A stretch of 64,000 nt of DNA from assembly GCA_029532625.1 (NCBI GenBank), contig JARFXM010000011.1, positions 1,054,001 to 1,118,000 on the forward strand. The letters are read 5' to 3'. Shown in pieces: positions 36,641 through 47,707 of the stretch. A program made the position numbers and the translations under genes. The notes under the pieces are model-generated. The model saw nothing but the letters and a program-made list of their open reading frames with translations, ran no database searches and had not been told where the DNA came from. Source of the DNA: Lomentospora prolificans. Taxonomy: Eukaryota; Ascomycota; Sordariomycetes; Microascales; Microascaceae. Within the stretch, counting starts at the first letter, position 1. Each line of letters starts with the position of its first letter.

Positions 36641-39095
36641 ATGGCCTCCCCCGCTTTCCAGCTCTCGGCCCAGCTCGTCGGCCACGACGCTGACGTGCGC
36701 GCCGTCGTCTTTCCCAACCCCGATGCCGTCCTCTCCGCCTCTCGCGACTGCTCCGTCCGTCTATGGCAGCGAAGCTCCAACTCCTCTTCATCCCCTTTCG
36801 AGGCCCACGTCACGAACCAGGGCTCCGAGTACGTCAACTCCATAGCCTACCTTCCCCCCACCCCCGAATACCCCGAGGGCCTCGTGGTCTCGGGCGGCCG
36901 CGACACAATCATCGATGTGCGGAAGCCCACCTCGCTGCCCGGCGACAACGCCGAGCGTCTGCTCATCGGCCACTCGCACAACGTCTGCACCCTTGACGTG
37001 TCGCCCAAGGGGAGGTACATCGTCTCGGGCGGCTGGGATAGCCAGGGCCGCGTGTGGAGCGTCGCCAAGTGGGATACCGAGTTCAACCTGACAGGCCACG
37101 AGCTCAGCGTGTGGTCCGTGCTCTTCCTCGACGAGCACACCGTCGTCACGGGGTGCGCTGACAAGAACATACGTATCTACGACCTTCGCAAGGCCGTCTC
37201 GGGCGACGTCCAGCCTCACTCGACAATCTACACTGAGGATATCATCCGCTCTCTGGGTCGAGTCCCCAAGGGCCACGTCACCGGCGCGGACCTTGTGAGC
37301 GCCAGCAATGACGGCGTGCTGCGCTTCTGGAAGCTCAACGGTCAGATGGTCGCTGAGCTGCGGGGCCACGACATGTGTGTGTACGGGCTCGCGGTGCTTC
37401 CTTCGGGCGAGATTGTGAGCTGCGCCGAGGACAGGACCGTGCGGGTGTGGAAGGACCTCGAGTGCGTGCAGACGATTACGCACCCTGCCATCTCTGTGTG
37501 GTGCGTGGCCGCGTGTCCGGACACGGGCGATATCGTCTCGGGCGCGAGCGACGGCGTTGCGCGGGTGTTCACGAGGAGCGCGGACAGGGTGGCGAGCGCC
37601 GATGCCATTGCGGCGTTTGAGGAGTCGGTCAAGGCTTCGGCTATCCCGGAGCAGCAGGTTGGCGGGGTCAACAAGGAGAAACTGCCTGGGCCGGAGTTCT
37701 TGACGAATAAGTCGGGGACGAAGGAGGGGCAGGTGCAGATGATTAAGGAGGATAATGGGTCTGTGAGCGCGTATACCTGGTCTATGGGTGAGTTTTTTGC
37801 GCTCCGCGACTTTTTGATGAAAATGGCTTTGCTAACAGTTTGTTTTCTTAAGCCACCCAACAATGGGTCAACGTTGGTACTGTAGTGGATTCCGCTGGTA
37901 GCTCTGGTCGAAAGGTCGAATACGAGGGCAAGGAGTACGATTACGTGTTCGACGTCGATATCGAGGATGGAAAGCCACCCTTGAAGCTCCCTTACAACCT
38001 CTCTGAGAACCCCTATGAGCGTGCGCGCAAGTTCCTCGAGGACAACAAACTGCCGCTTTCGTACCTCGACAACGTTGTGCAGTTCATCGAGCAGAATACC
38101 AAGGGCGTTACGTTAGGAGAGGCTAGTGGCGGTCCGGATCCATTCGGTTCGGACGCAAGGTACAAGCCTGGTGATGAGGCCCCCAGGGTGCCCAAGGTGT
38201 TGCCTCAGGGAGAGTACCTGAGCATAACAGCCGCGAAGCATGAGGGTAAGTCTCATCGCTTTTTATCTGGTGCTCCTGAATCTCGCTAACCAGTGCAGCT
38301 ATCGTCAACAAAATCCTCAACGTCAACGCCAACATGATTTCTTCAGGTCGTAAAGACGCCGCGCTGAACCCCACGGACCAGACCAACCTTAAGGAGTTGC
38401 GGTACACCCTGCAGGCGAACAAGCCCGTCGATGAGACCGGCCTTCAGCTCATCCTCCGCATCGCGACGAGATGGGCCTACCCCGATCGCCTACCGGGCCT
38501 TGATCTTCTCCGATGCATCACAGGGACGGCGCTTGCCGCTGGTTTCCGCGACATCCAAGGCCGCTCCATCATCCACATTGCCATCGATGCGGCACTCGGC
38601 ACTGACGAGGAAGATGCGCCGGCGCAACCTAACGAGAATTTCCTGATGATGACTCTCCGCGCCATCGCAAACATCTTTGCATCGCCTAAGGGGCGGGAAG
38701 TGGCCGCATCGGAAGCAAACCGAGTCCTCGGTCTGCTAGAGAGGGTGGTGGGTCTACGCGGGGGAGCCGGTGCGGGACGAAACAATAGAAACGTGCTGCT
38801 GGCCGTCACGACCGTGGTGCTCAACTACAGCGTGCTTGCGAGGAAGAGCGCGTCGGCGAGCTTTGCGAAGCCGGATAGCAAGAAGGCGTTTGCGCGCGTC
38901 GTGGAGAGGATCCTGGCGGAGCAGGCCGACGGCGAGGTCGTGTACAGGGGACTCGTGGGCTTGGGAACGTGGCTGTACGGTAACAGCGCTGGGGCGGAGA
39001 GCGTCGATAAGGGTGTTGTGAGGGGCGTGATGGAGAGGGTTGGCGAGGAGAGGGTAAGGGGGGTAGGGAGCGAGGTGCTTCGCCTGCTGGGGTGA
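36641..39095 (+). CDS. DOA1: Doa1/Ufd3/PLAA ubiquitin-binding WD40 protein
   Basis: Cofactor of the Cdc48 (p97) ATPase that binds ubiquitin and keeps ubiquitin pools and protein sorting going. Exons 36641-37787, 37853-38245 and 38299-39095 give 778 codons plus stop. Residues 1-300 form a seven-blade WD40 propeller (repeats ending SVRLWQ, DTIIDVR, GRVWSV, NIRIYDL, VLRFWKL, TVRVWKD, GVARVFT). A PFU ubiquitin-binding domain follows (WVNVGTVVDS, then YDYVFDVDIEDG, about residues 380-470), then an armadillo-like PUL domain (about 500-778), which contacts the Cdc48 C-terminus in homologues. Junctions WSMA|TQQWVN and KHEA|IVNKI are in frame. The upstream open frame to 36500 begins with TTG; the ATG at 36641 matches the family start. 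Confidence 0.96.
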
Positions 39096-39107
39096 GAGCT
39101 TGGCGAT

Positions 39108-39109
<2 letters not shown>

Positions 39110-39144
<35 letters not shown>

Positions 39145-39154
39145 GAGAGAGAGA
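39110..39154. repeat. (GA)n microsatellite
   Basis: About 16 GA units from 39111, one interruption (ATA), then four more, within the 3' flank of DOA1. Slippage-prone; read directly. Confidence 0.95.
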
Positions 39155-39516
39155 CTTATGACGTGCACGTTTTTTAGAGCATAGAGTAGTAATGAGGAAA
39201 GGAGGGAAAATGGTATTGTTGCCTCTTGGTGTGGATTGGCTGCTCTGTAGTGGTGGTGATGATGTACGACCTTGGGTTACATATTGATCCATACGTGTGT
39301 GTGGATGTTGTTGTATTATGAGCCAATGCAAATAAGATGTGGATGAGAGAGAAGCTAAAATAATTTATGCTGGCGAACCGCGCCCTCAAAATTCTAGATC
39401 CAACCACACACCTCATCCGCACTCAATTCAAGGAACACTCCCACCCTTTCTTCTTCTCTTTTTTTTCTTTTTCTTTTTTATTTTTTCTTTTTCCCTTTTC
39501 AAAATACAAGGAAACC

Positions 39517-40542
39517 ATGCCAGACACAGCACCAAAAACGGACGCCAAACCCACAGAGTGGAAAACCGTCCGCTCCAAACGATCCAAGCCCCGGCCCAAG
39601 CCCAACGGGCAACCAGCAGCTCGCGCCATTGCCGGGGCCCTAGACGGCGACAACGACAACAACGGCGACGACGAGGCCCGGCCGCTAGAGGAGCGGCTCG
39701 CGGCCCTGACCAAGGACTGCGCGCGGTACGAAGCGGTCTGGGAAGCATCTGCGTGGAAAGCGGAACTGCTTGGGCTGGCGGGGAGGATTGAGGAGGAGAC
39801 GCGGGGCGGTGTGGGACAGGCGGTGTGTCTGGGGCTGGGGAGCTTGGAGGGGACGGGGGCCGGGTGGGAGGGGAAGAGGAGGGCTTGGATGCAACTGTTT
39901 GCGTTTGAGGGGTTGGTGGCGGGATGTTGCCGTCGTCGTTGTGGGGGCGGGAAGGCCGCGAGGGCGAGGACGGTGGTGCAGGATCCCGTGTTTACGGAGG
40001 CGGATAGGAGGTTTCTTGCCGGGAGGGGACATTTGGTTTTGGAGGATCCGGGGGCGTTTGAGGTCTTGAGGGGTCGGAAGGGCCCCGGGGAGAGTGAGGT
40101 TGCTGGGTTGGGGGAAGGGGGAGAAGAGAGGGGAGGAGACGAGGGAGAGAAGGAGGGGAAGGGCGAGGAGGCTCTGTCGACGTTGCTGTTCGGAGTGCAT
40201 CTATATCTACCCGTCTATAAAAGGGCGTTGGAGGGGCCGGGCCCGTTGCCGGCCATCTTTGTCGGGACGGGATGGGATACCTGGGATGAGTAAGTTTTTT
40301 TTTTTTTTTTTCTGTTCTATTTTGGTTCCCTTCAACCCCCCAAGTATAAGCTTTTTTTATACTTGGAGATACAAAGGGACAAGGTTGCTGATGGGAATAT
40401 TTCTAGCATAAACCGGGGCGATGAACTCTCTGCTCTCAAAGAGATGCATCAAAGTTACCAGCGCGAGGAGTTCCCCGAGGAAGAGGTCCTGTCTACCTTT
40501 TCCTCGACGTGTATTTACTGGCGGAGGGCAGACGAAGGCTAG
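39517..40542 (+). CDS. SRR1-like domain protein
   Basis: Two exons, 39517-40289 and 40407-40542, give 302 codons plus stop. The SRR1 domain (about residues 90-210) shows a VCLGLGSLEG motif and a later TVVQDPVFTEADRRFL, LEDPGAFEVL pattern typical of fungal SRR1 proteins, plus the end block LPAIFVGTGWDTWDE. The name comes from plant SRR1 (light and clock signalling); the fungal role is not known, though the fold is widespread. The N-terminus is basic (WKTVRSKRSKPRPKP). A Gly/Glu-rich insert (about 215-245) is low complexity. The last exon encodes DINRGDELSALKEM and ends at TAG 40540-40542, 186 bp from the convergent SPT8 stop. Exon 1 is very G-rich on the coding strand in its second half. Confidence 0.88.
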
Positions 40543-40728
40543 GATGGCAGAAAAGCATTCGCTGGACAGATCTAGAATCTACACATGCATAATCTCACGT
40601 CGTAATATGAAATGAGGGTTCGAGAAGGACGAGCCGGTGATATACATATTCTATTTTTGTCCCCCCACCCCCCAAAAAAAAAGAAACGAAAAGAGAAACA
40701 AACCCCAAAAAAACCAATCCCTACCGTT

Positions 40729-43074
40729 TCATCCCTCCGGCACCTGGATCTCATAGCCGATCAACACCTCTGTCGACGTCCCCTCCCATCCTCTCGTCCC
40801 CGCCGCACTCAGCATAAACCTACACGTCGGATCCACCCACAACGCCGCAATGACACCCGCCCTCGGCGGACCGGGAACGATCAGGAACGGCACCGAAGAC
40901 TGCTTCCCGGGCGCGCCGGCCGCTGCGTGCTCGAGATCGTACAGCCTCAGGATATCGTGCGACGCGCAGATGAGGTGGCGGCCGTTGGGCATGGCGCGCA
41001 CGGCGCTGACGGCTCCGCTGCCGGCAGGGAAGCGCAGGGACCGCTCGGGGGCCCAGCCGTGGCGGGCCTTGTGGATGTCGTACTCCTCTACGACGCCGTT
41101 GCGCCGGCCGGCGTAGATGCGGTTTCCGTCGGGGGACCAGCAGGCGCCCATGCACCATGGCGGCACGCCGCGCTGCGGGGAGATGCGCGCTACCGGGTCC
41201 GGCGTGCGGCGGTCCCAGACGCGGATGGTGCCGTCCATGCTAGCCGAAAAAAAGGTCGTATCCGAGACTTGGCCAGGTTCGGCGGCGGAAGGGGGAGGGT
41301 CGTTGGCGAACACGAGGTTGGAAGCGACGGGGCCGTCGGCCTGGGTCAAGTCTGGAAGGGCCGTGGCCGCAGGTTGGGTGGGGTCTTGAGTGGGAGCGGA
41401 ATCTTGCATCGTCGCGTCCGCCAAAGTCGCGGCGTCTGTGGTTTGTGTGGTGCCAGAGATGGAAGCATCTTGCGTACCAGTCGGAGCCATGCTGGTCGGC
41501 GCCGTGTCTTGCGTCACGCTGGCCGTGCTCGTGAGAGCGGGCGCTGATGAACTCGCCGGATCTGTGCTCGCCGGGATTGTGGACGACACCGCGGCGTCTT
41601 GCGTCGACAGTTCGCCCATGTCGCCCATGGTGCTGTCTAGCCCCGTCATGGTCACATCTGCCTCGCCGTCCGCATTTCCGGCGTTCATCGAATCGCCCTC
41701 CAGCGACATGCCAATAGCATGTGAGAACTCGTCGTCGTCGTCGTCGCCGCCGCCGCCGAATCCACCTCCCATCGTCTCGCCAAACAGCGAGCCAGCGTCG
41801 CTACCGCCAAAGAGCGACTCGTGCGCAGGAGACGCCACGTCGCCCACGGCATCCGCGGTATCGCCGTTCGCGCTACTGACGCCCGCGCCGCCTGAGAACA
41901 ACCCGTTCGAAAGCCCTCGCTTATCATCTGTCGAAAAAGTATCGCTTGGGAGTGGCTCGTGAGCGGCAGTCGCGGCGAATGGGTTGCCTCGGGCCGGTCT
42001 CCTCTCGAGGGCCGAGATCTGACCACCACTGCCGACAAATGACCGAGTCACAGTCCCTTGGTTCAAGTCCCAATCAAAGATCTGCTTATCCCAGCTGCCG
42101 CTCAGGACGCTCTTCTCGTCCGGCGACAGCGTCAGCACACTAACGGCATTAGTGTGCTGCTTGAGGTAGTGTATCCTCTTTCCCTCGTCGTGGCGAACGC
42201 TCTGGAGGTTGATGCTACCAGACTCGAGACCTGACAATAGCCATAGCGCCTGTGAATGCACCGCTAGCGAGTATACGGGCGACATGACGTGCTCTTCGGG
42301 GCCCCGCGCGGGCTGTTGAGGCGGTTCCTCATTCTCCCAATACGACACCAGCACGCCAGCCTTGACAACGCTATCGACAAAGGGATGCCTCTGCGCCACC
42401 GTGAGAAGTTGCTTGCCGTTGATCGTCTCGGGTCCGCTGTACTTGCGGATATATCCGTCTGAGCCTCCCGTTATCCAGTATCGCAGGTCAGGTGTTATAG
42501 CCATGGCGTTAATGCTGGTGGCCTGCGGCGCCGCCATCGTAGGAATTATATCGTAGACCTTAGCAGAGTATACCTCTGGCCGCACCTCGGGTTTCCATCT
42601 CGCGGGCCCGGGAGTCGCAGACTTGGAGCGGGACGGCGCGTCGCCTGGAGCGGTATCGTCTACCCCATTAGCATCTGGCTCGGCGGGCTTTTCGTCGGCG
42701 TCTTCTACTTTTATCTCGGGTCCCTCTGCCACAACATCGCCGTCTGCGCCGTCGCCGACTGGCTGTGTCTCGGTTTGGTCCGCATTATCTTCGTCGTCTT
42801 CGGCGTCCTCCTCGTCCTCCTCACCCTCGTTGTCGTTGTCGTTGTCATTGTCGTTGTCATCGTTATCGTCGTCATCTCCGTCGCCATCGCCTTCTTGGTC
42901 ATTCTCCTGGTCATTGTCGGCGTCGGCATCGTCCACGTCTTCCATGACCTCGTCCTGGTCATTCTCGGAGCTGGCATTTGAGTCTAAGAAGAGTTAGCGG
43001 GGCAGCACGAGATGGTTCCCCCCTTCCTTTCCAACGGGAAATTCGGCGCACGTGCCTCTATCATCGTCGTCCAT
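40729..43074 (-). CDS. SPT8: SAGA complex subunit Spt8 (WD40)
   Basis: WD40 subunit of the SAGA transcription coactivator that helps deliver TBP to promoters; nuclear. Main exon 42983-40729 plus a 19-nt first exon (43074-43056, MDDDDR) total 757 codons plus stop. The N-terminal ~85 residues are almost entirely Asp/Glu/Asn with imperfect trinucleotide repeats. Then comes the family block RPEVYSAKVYDIIPTMAAPQATSINAMAITPDLRYWITGGSDGYIRKY, shown here only in part: VYDIIPT..AMAITPD..WITGGSDG. WD repeats follow (LLSGLESGSINL, SVLSGSWDKQIFDW), then a ~240-residue Ser/Thr/Ala-rich insert, and final repeats (FFSASMDGTIRVWDRR, ICASHDILRLYDL). The frame across the first intron works only if the donor is GC (G|GCACGT) rather than GT, with acceptor TTAG. 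Convergent with the SRR1 gene; divergent from STRAP. Confidence 0.92.
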
Positions 43075-44474
43075 GACTGTTAAGTAGTGTAAAGTGCGCG
43101 TGAGAAGTAGAGGTGGAATGCGCCAACGGTCTGGTGAGCGCGTGGGGTCGCGTCGATTCTTCAGTAACAAAGCAGGCTCGAGCTCGGGGCGGGGTATCTA
43201 TTAGGTATGGAAGCAAACACAATCCTACGGCAGGAGATTAAAGCTCTCTAAGAGCTTGAAATGATATGGTGAAGGGAATTGGCGAGGAGCAGGTCGTCGC
43301 GAGGCGTGAGATTGGGAAGCGGCTCTTGGAGATGGATGTCATGGCGTCTTGGGAGGCTTGTACGACAGCTGGCAGACAGGTGGGAGGTGCAGCTCACCAA
43401 CCGCCCACCGTGACATGGGATCTCCATGTTCGATATGTCATGTCCACCCCCATGCCATGGCCCCACAAATCGCCATGGTGTGGGAGGTAAAACTGGCTCC
43501 AGACTCGCCGTGGGCGGAGCTACAGCGTCCAGCTTTCAATAGATGTTGTATATAGAAACTCAAGCATGCTTACTACGATCTCCCTCTTCCATTGCATCAT
43601 TTTCTACCTACATCACCGTTCTTGTCACTCGTAGGAAGATACAACCCTGAGCTTTGAGGCCTATTGCCTGGCTCTACCAAAACTCGGTGGTCACGTGGGC
43701 CCGCACGTGGATACCTCTGCGACTTGCCGCAAGGAAGGCCCCAGCATCAAACAAGCCTGGCTCGCCCCTCCCCCTCCAAACTGCGGGCAGGAGCAAGGCA
43801 AGCCAAGTCCAAGCACCCTTCACCTTTCTTCACCTTTCCTCCTCTGTTGCAACCTCGCTTCTCTGCAATTTTTCGCGGTCGACTCTCCCCAGTAGAATTC
43901 TTTTCAGTTTCCAAGCATCCGAGCGAGACGTGGCATTCTCGACGAAAGACTATCCCTCGTCCGCATCACCAATTGTCCGAGTGAATTGGCCTTCCCACCC
44001 CTTTCCCGCGAAGCATCAAGGCGCGCCCCACCATCGCAACTGCACTTTCCTTTCTAGTCCTCAAGTCCCCTGGTCCTGGTCCTGGTCGTGTTCGCCTTCC
44101 CAAGTCAACCCAATTTTTCAACTCATCTTCTACCACTCCCCAACCCCAGTTTCTTTTTTCCACGGTCTTTTCCTCCGTCGTCTGCATCTCGGTTTGTTTA
44201 GAATTCACGAAGTAAGTTATTCACTTTCTGTCGCTTCCTGTTTCTCTGGACCTTGCCGAGCCCTCAAGAGTCCACCGTGCATCTCCTCCCCGCCATTGAC
44301 AAGCCTAAGCGAAGCTTCCACGCCCTCACCGCGTCGACTCCCAACGTGCTACTATGTTGGTCCTTTCGTAGCGCCTTCTTCTAACCACGCGCTCTAGGTT
44401 ACGACTACGCTCCTAGAACTAAGCCCCATCTTTCACGCCCATCCCCGAGCATACATCCGCACACAATAGTGACT
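43075..44474. other. divergent promoter between SPT8 and STRAP-like gene
   Basis: About 1.4 kb shared upstream region. The STRAP side is strongly CT-rich (43790-44460) and holds an open frame of 247 codons (43654-44397) whose content is a low-complexity pyrimidine translation, so I treat it as leader, not as a gene. A possible leader intron donor (AAGTAAGTT) lies at 44210. Two CACGTG motifs are annotated separately. Confidence 0.55.
43692..43709. promoter_or_regulatory. paired E-box (CACGTG x2)
   Basis: CACGTG at 43692-43697 and again at 43704-43709, a 12-bp centre-to-centre spacing around GGCCCG. CACGTG is the core site of fungal bHLH factors (Cbf1/Pho4/SREBP-like). It lies about 770 bp upstream of the STRAP start and 620 bp upstream of SPT8. 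Binding is inferred from the core motif only. Confidence 0.5.
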
Positions 44475-45782
44475 ATGGCCGCCGAACCTCTCCGACAATA
44501 CGTGCCCCTGACCTGCCACGGTCACTCGAGGCCTGTGCCCCATATCAGCTTCTCTCCGCTCGAGAAGGACGACATGTACTACCTGATATCCGCCTGCAAA
44601 GGTACGACGAGGCCCGAGCAGCCAAGCCAACCTTGACGGAACCACTCCCGCTGACCTGCTTCTAGACGGGAACCCCATGCTTCGAGATGGCCAAACTGGT
44701 GATTGGTAGGGCGCAACTAAACAAATATTGACGACCAAAGCCCAAGATACTAACCCTCTTAATAGGATTGGAACCTTTATCGGTCATAAGGGCGCTGTGT
44801 GGCAGGCCAGGCTTAGCCCCAACTCAACCAACGCTGCCACTGCGTCCGCCGACTTTACCTGGTACGTTTGAGCTCCATTCCACAACCGGGCCGCCTCATG
44901 GCTAACGCCCATGCAGTAAAATCTGGGACACCCACACTGGCGAGCCTCTCTACACCATTCAGCACAACCATATCGTCCGAGCTATCGCGTACCCTCCCGA
45001 CAACTCAGACCTAATTGCGACCGGTGGCTACGAAAAGATTCTGCGCGTATTTGACCTTACCGAAACGCCAAACCCCACCCAGAACGGCACTCCTGGCACT
45101 CCATCGGTCATCGAAACCAGTCGGGGCTTTGAAATTGGCGAAGGCACGCACAAGGCGCCCATCAAGTTTATTGTTTGGACTAAGGATCCAAACACCATGG
45201 TGACAGCGTCCGAAAATACCCTCCGCTGGTTCGATTTGCCCACCCGTGCTTGCGTGCGCCAGGAGGTCCTTGGCGGAGAGATTAAATCGTGCGAGCTAGT
45301 CTCTCTCGCCCCGGCCTACACATCCCCCGATGACATTGGTGGTGGCCTGCCTGTGCTTGCCGTCGCGGCTGGAAAGACGGTGTATTTTTGGGGCGGTCCG
45401 CAGGCCATGGACGAGATCAAGCGCATGGAGCTGAAGTACACTATCGCGAGTGTCGGATTGGATCTCAAGGGCCGCAAGGTGATTGTCGGCCAGGAGCCGG
45501 GTACCTGGGCGAGTGTTATTGATTATGACACTGGTGAGGAGTTGGGTGAGTTGGTCCTCTTAATTACTCAGTTGGGTTTCCCCGAAATTAGAATAAACCA
45601 CTAACACATTGGCAGAAACTCATAAGGGACACCACGGCCCGATCTGGTCCATCGCATTTTCTCCCGACGGCAAGCTGTACGCGACCGGTTCCGAGGATGG
45701 TACAATCAAGATGTGGAAGAACTGCGAGGGTTTCTACGGCCTCTGGCGCGGCGGCGCAAACGCGGAGCGCAACGTGGACTAG
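44475..45782 (+). CDS. STRAP-like WD40 repeat protein
   Basis: Homologue of serine/threonine kinase receptor-associated protein (STRAP/Unrip), which in animals works with the SMN complex and in signalling; the fungal role is less clear. Five exons, 44475-44601, 44666-44705, 44766-44861, 44917-45545 and 45616-45782, give 352 codons plus stop. The start RQYVPLTCHGHSRPVPHISFSP and the block ISACKDGNPMLRDGQTGDWIGTF match the family closely. Later WD40 repeats include GHKGAVWQARL, DFTCKIWD, ATGGYEKILRVFDL, TASENTLRWFDL and GSEDGTIKMWKN. Introns split codons in the conserved blocks, and all joins keep frame. The protein ends soon after the last blade, as in relatives. eIF3i is a related propeller but lacks the DGKPMLR-type signature. 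Confidence 0.93.
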
Positions 45783-47707
45783 AAGGACACTAACAAAAGC
45801 GCAAAACCTGCATCTGCCGTCAAGCGGTGCGGACAAGACGACGTGACGGTCGACACGAAGGAGAATAAAGAAGTGCCCACTACGAAGCCGCAGCGCAAGT
45901 CGCCTCATGAGGTAAAATGGCCACCAGCCGTACCAGACACGCCGGGAAAGCCCAGGGCATGCGCCGTTCCTTCTCCAGCGAGTAAGCTTCGCAGTAGCGG
46001 CTGGATAGATGAGAAAAACTGTCATGACAGGGACTGCCAAAACAAGGAAGGAGGAGTTCCTCTTCACGGCCGTAGACCACAGCCCGATCTCTGGGTTAGA
46101 AAGAAGGACCGTACAGCTGACGACGAAGAAGGCATCAAACAACGATGGGGAGAGAAAGGAGACGGTTGCGATTAGATCATTTCGTGAAGAAGCCCCCCGT
46201 GAAAAGGCTTTGATAGCGAAGGCGCATGGGATTTTCAAGTTTTTGTGTTTCCTTAAGTCCAAAAAGGCGCAGGTTGGAGTTTTCTTGTTTCCTTTTCCCG
46301 TCCCGGTCAAGGGCTGTCCTTTTTTTTCACTTTTTCTTTTTTTTTTTTTTCTCTAGATTCGCATTGAAACCTCTCTGTTTCCTTTGGTTTCTTGTCTTTT
46401 CTGTTGAATGGTTGTGTACTGTAACCATCATCATATAGATATCATCGTAGGATGGGGCCGAGGAGGTTCGGGACATGAGCGGATACAGCTTGGACGAAGG
46501 GTAAGAGGGTAAGAAGTGGATCAGAAAGGCCAGCGAGGGAGACAAGAGGCAATATCAAAGAAGGCAATATCAAGGAAGGGGGGCCCGCTTCAAGGCGAGA
46601 GGGTGTACACAGCGGGTATACATTAGTAGTAGAGAGGCCAAGCGGGAGAAAGATGCTGGCGTTTGGGGATGAGAAGTAGACACACACACACACACCCGCG
46701 CAAGATGCTCGAGAATAGAAAAGCAGCTGGCTCGAGACTGCTGTTCGCGCTTGTCTGGCCTAAACTGGGAGAATGTGTGCGTCCGTTTAACGGCCAGGAC
46801 CGTTTGTCGTGAAACCACGCCAGCCGGAGTAGCAAAAGGTATCTCGACAAAACACCTCAACATTCTATCCCGCTCCAGGTGTCTCCAGTCTCGCCGAGAG
46901 ACTCAGCATGTCGTCCATGGTCTTGGAGTTACAACACATCAGGTCTCTTTCACGTCACAAAGACCCAGAAGGGGACAACATGTCACGTAAATCCCGTCTA
47001 CATTATCTATCTGTCCAAGCGTCCACTAGAAAGTCCAAGTCCAAGTTTCGGCTCATCTCTATCCATGCTGTTCCCTTGTGTGGTGATGCGATCCAAAGCC
47101 CAGGTAGGATGGAAAGGAGACGGAAAAGAAAAAAAGTGAATGGAAGGCAAAAGAGGATCAAAAGTCAACAACTCCCGGCACCGACAAAGGGGTAATGGAA
47201 CATGGTCGAGAACACGGCGCAACACCGACAAAGCATCCCGCTATTACAGAAGGAAAGGAAACAGCCCCGGCCAAAACATAAAAAGATAAAAAAAAAAAAA
47301 AAAAAGGGAAAGAGACAGTCAAGTTGAGAGATGCTTCCCGGCAAACCCCTCCCAGAGGAAATCCAAAACAGGCTCCCTTTTTTTTCCCGCAGCAATCCAG
47401 ATGCAAAGCCAAAATAACAAGAAAATGGATATCAAAGCATAAAAGCGCCTCTGCCCGCCTAAATCCCCCCTACCGCCCCCAAAACGGTCCAAACTTTCCA
47501 GTTATCAAGGCGTAAATGAAACAGTTCGTTCCGAGGCATGCTCCGCCATTCTGCGATGTAGCCAAAGGGGATGGCACAGTCCGATGCAATGTTATACAAG
47601 AAACAACAAGATGAGGGGAAAAAAGAAAAATGCCCGCTACGGATGAGTGATGCAGATGAAACTCAAGGAAGAAAACGAAACCCATATGTGCAGCGGAAAA
47701 GGCCAGA
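45783..47707. other. convergent intergenic region
   Basis: About 1.9 kb between the stops of the STRAP-like gene (plus) and the GH17 gene (minus), with long 3' UTR-like sequence. It holds T-rich and A-rich runs (46320-46350, 47288-47305) and a CA repeat. The 240-codon minus frame at 45588-46310 has no recognisable motif and overlaps the last STRAP exon; not called. Confidence 0.55.
46680..46695. repeat. (CA)n microsatellite
   Basis: Eight CA units, read directly, in the intergenic region between two convergent genes. Confidence 0.9.

Noticed and set aside
41390..41962. 190-codon plus-strand ORF inside SPT8
   Set aside because: Ala/Ser/Pro-rich antisense shadow of the low-complexity insert of SPT8.
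43654..44397. 247-codon plus-strand ORF upstream of the STRAP-like gene
   Set aside because: It is a low-complexity translation of a CT-rich leader with a non-ATG start and no homology signal.
45588..46310. 240-codon minus-strand ORF overlapping the STRAP 3' end
   Set aside because: It overlaps a certain exon on the other strand and carries no recognisable motif.
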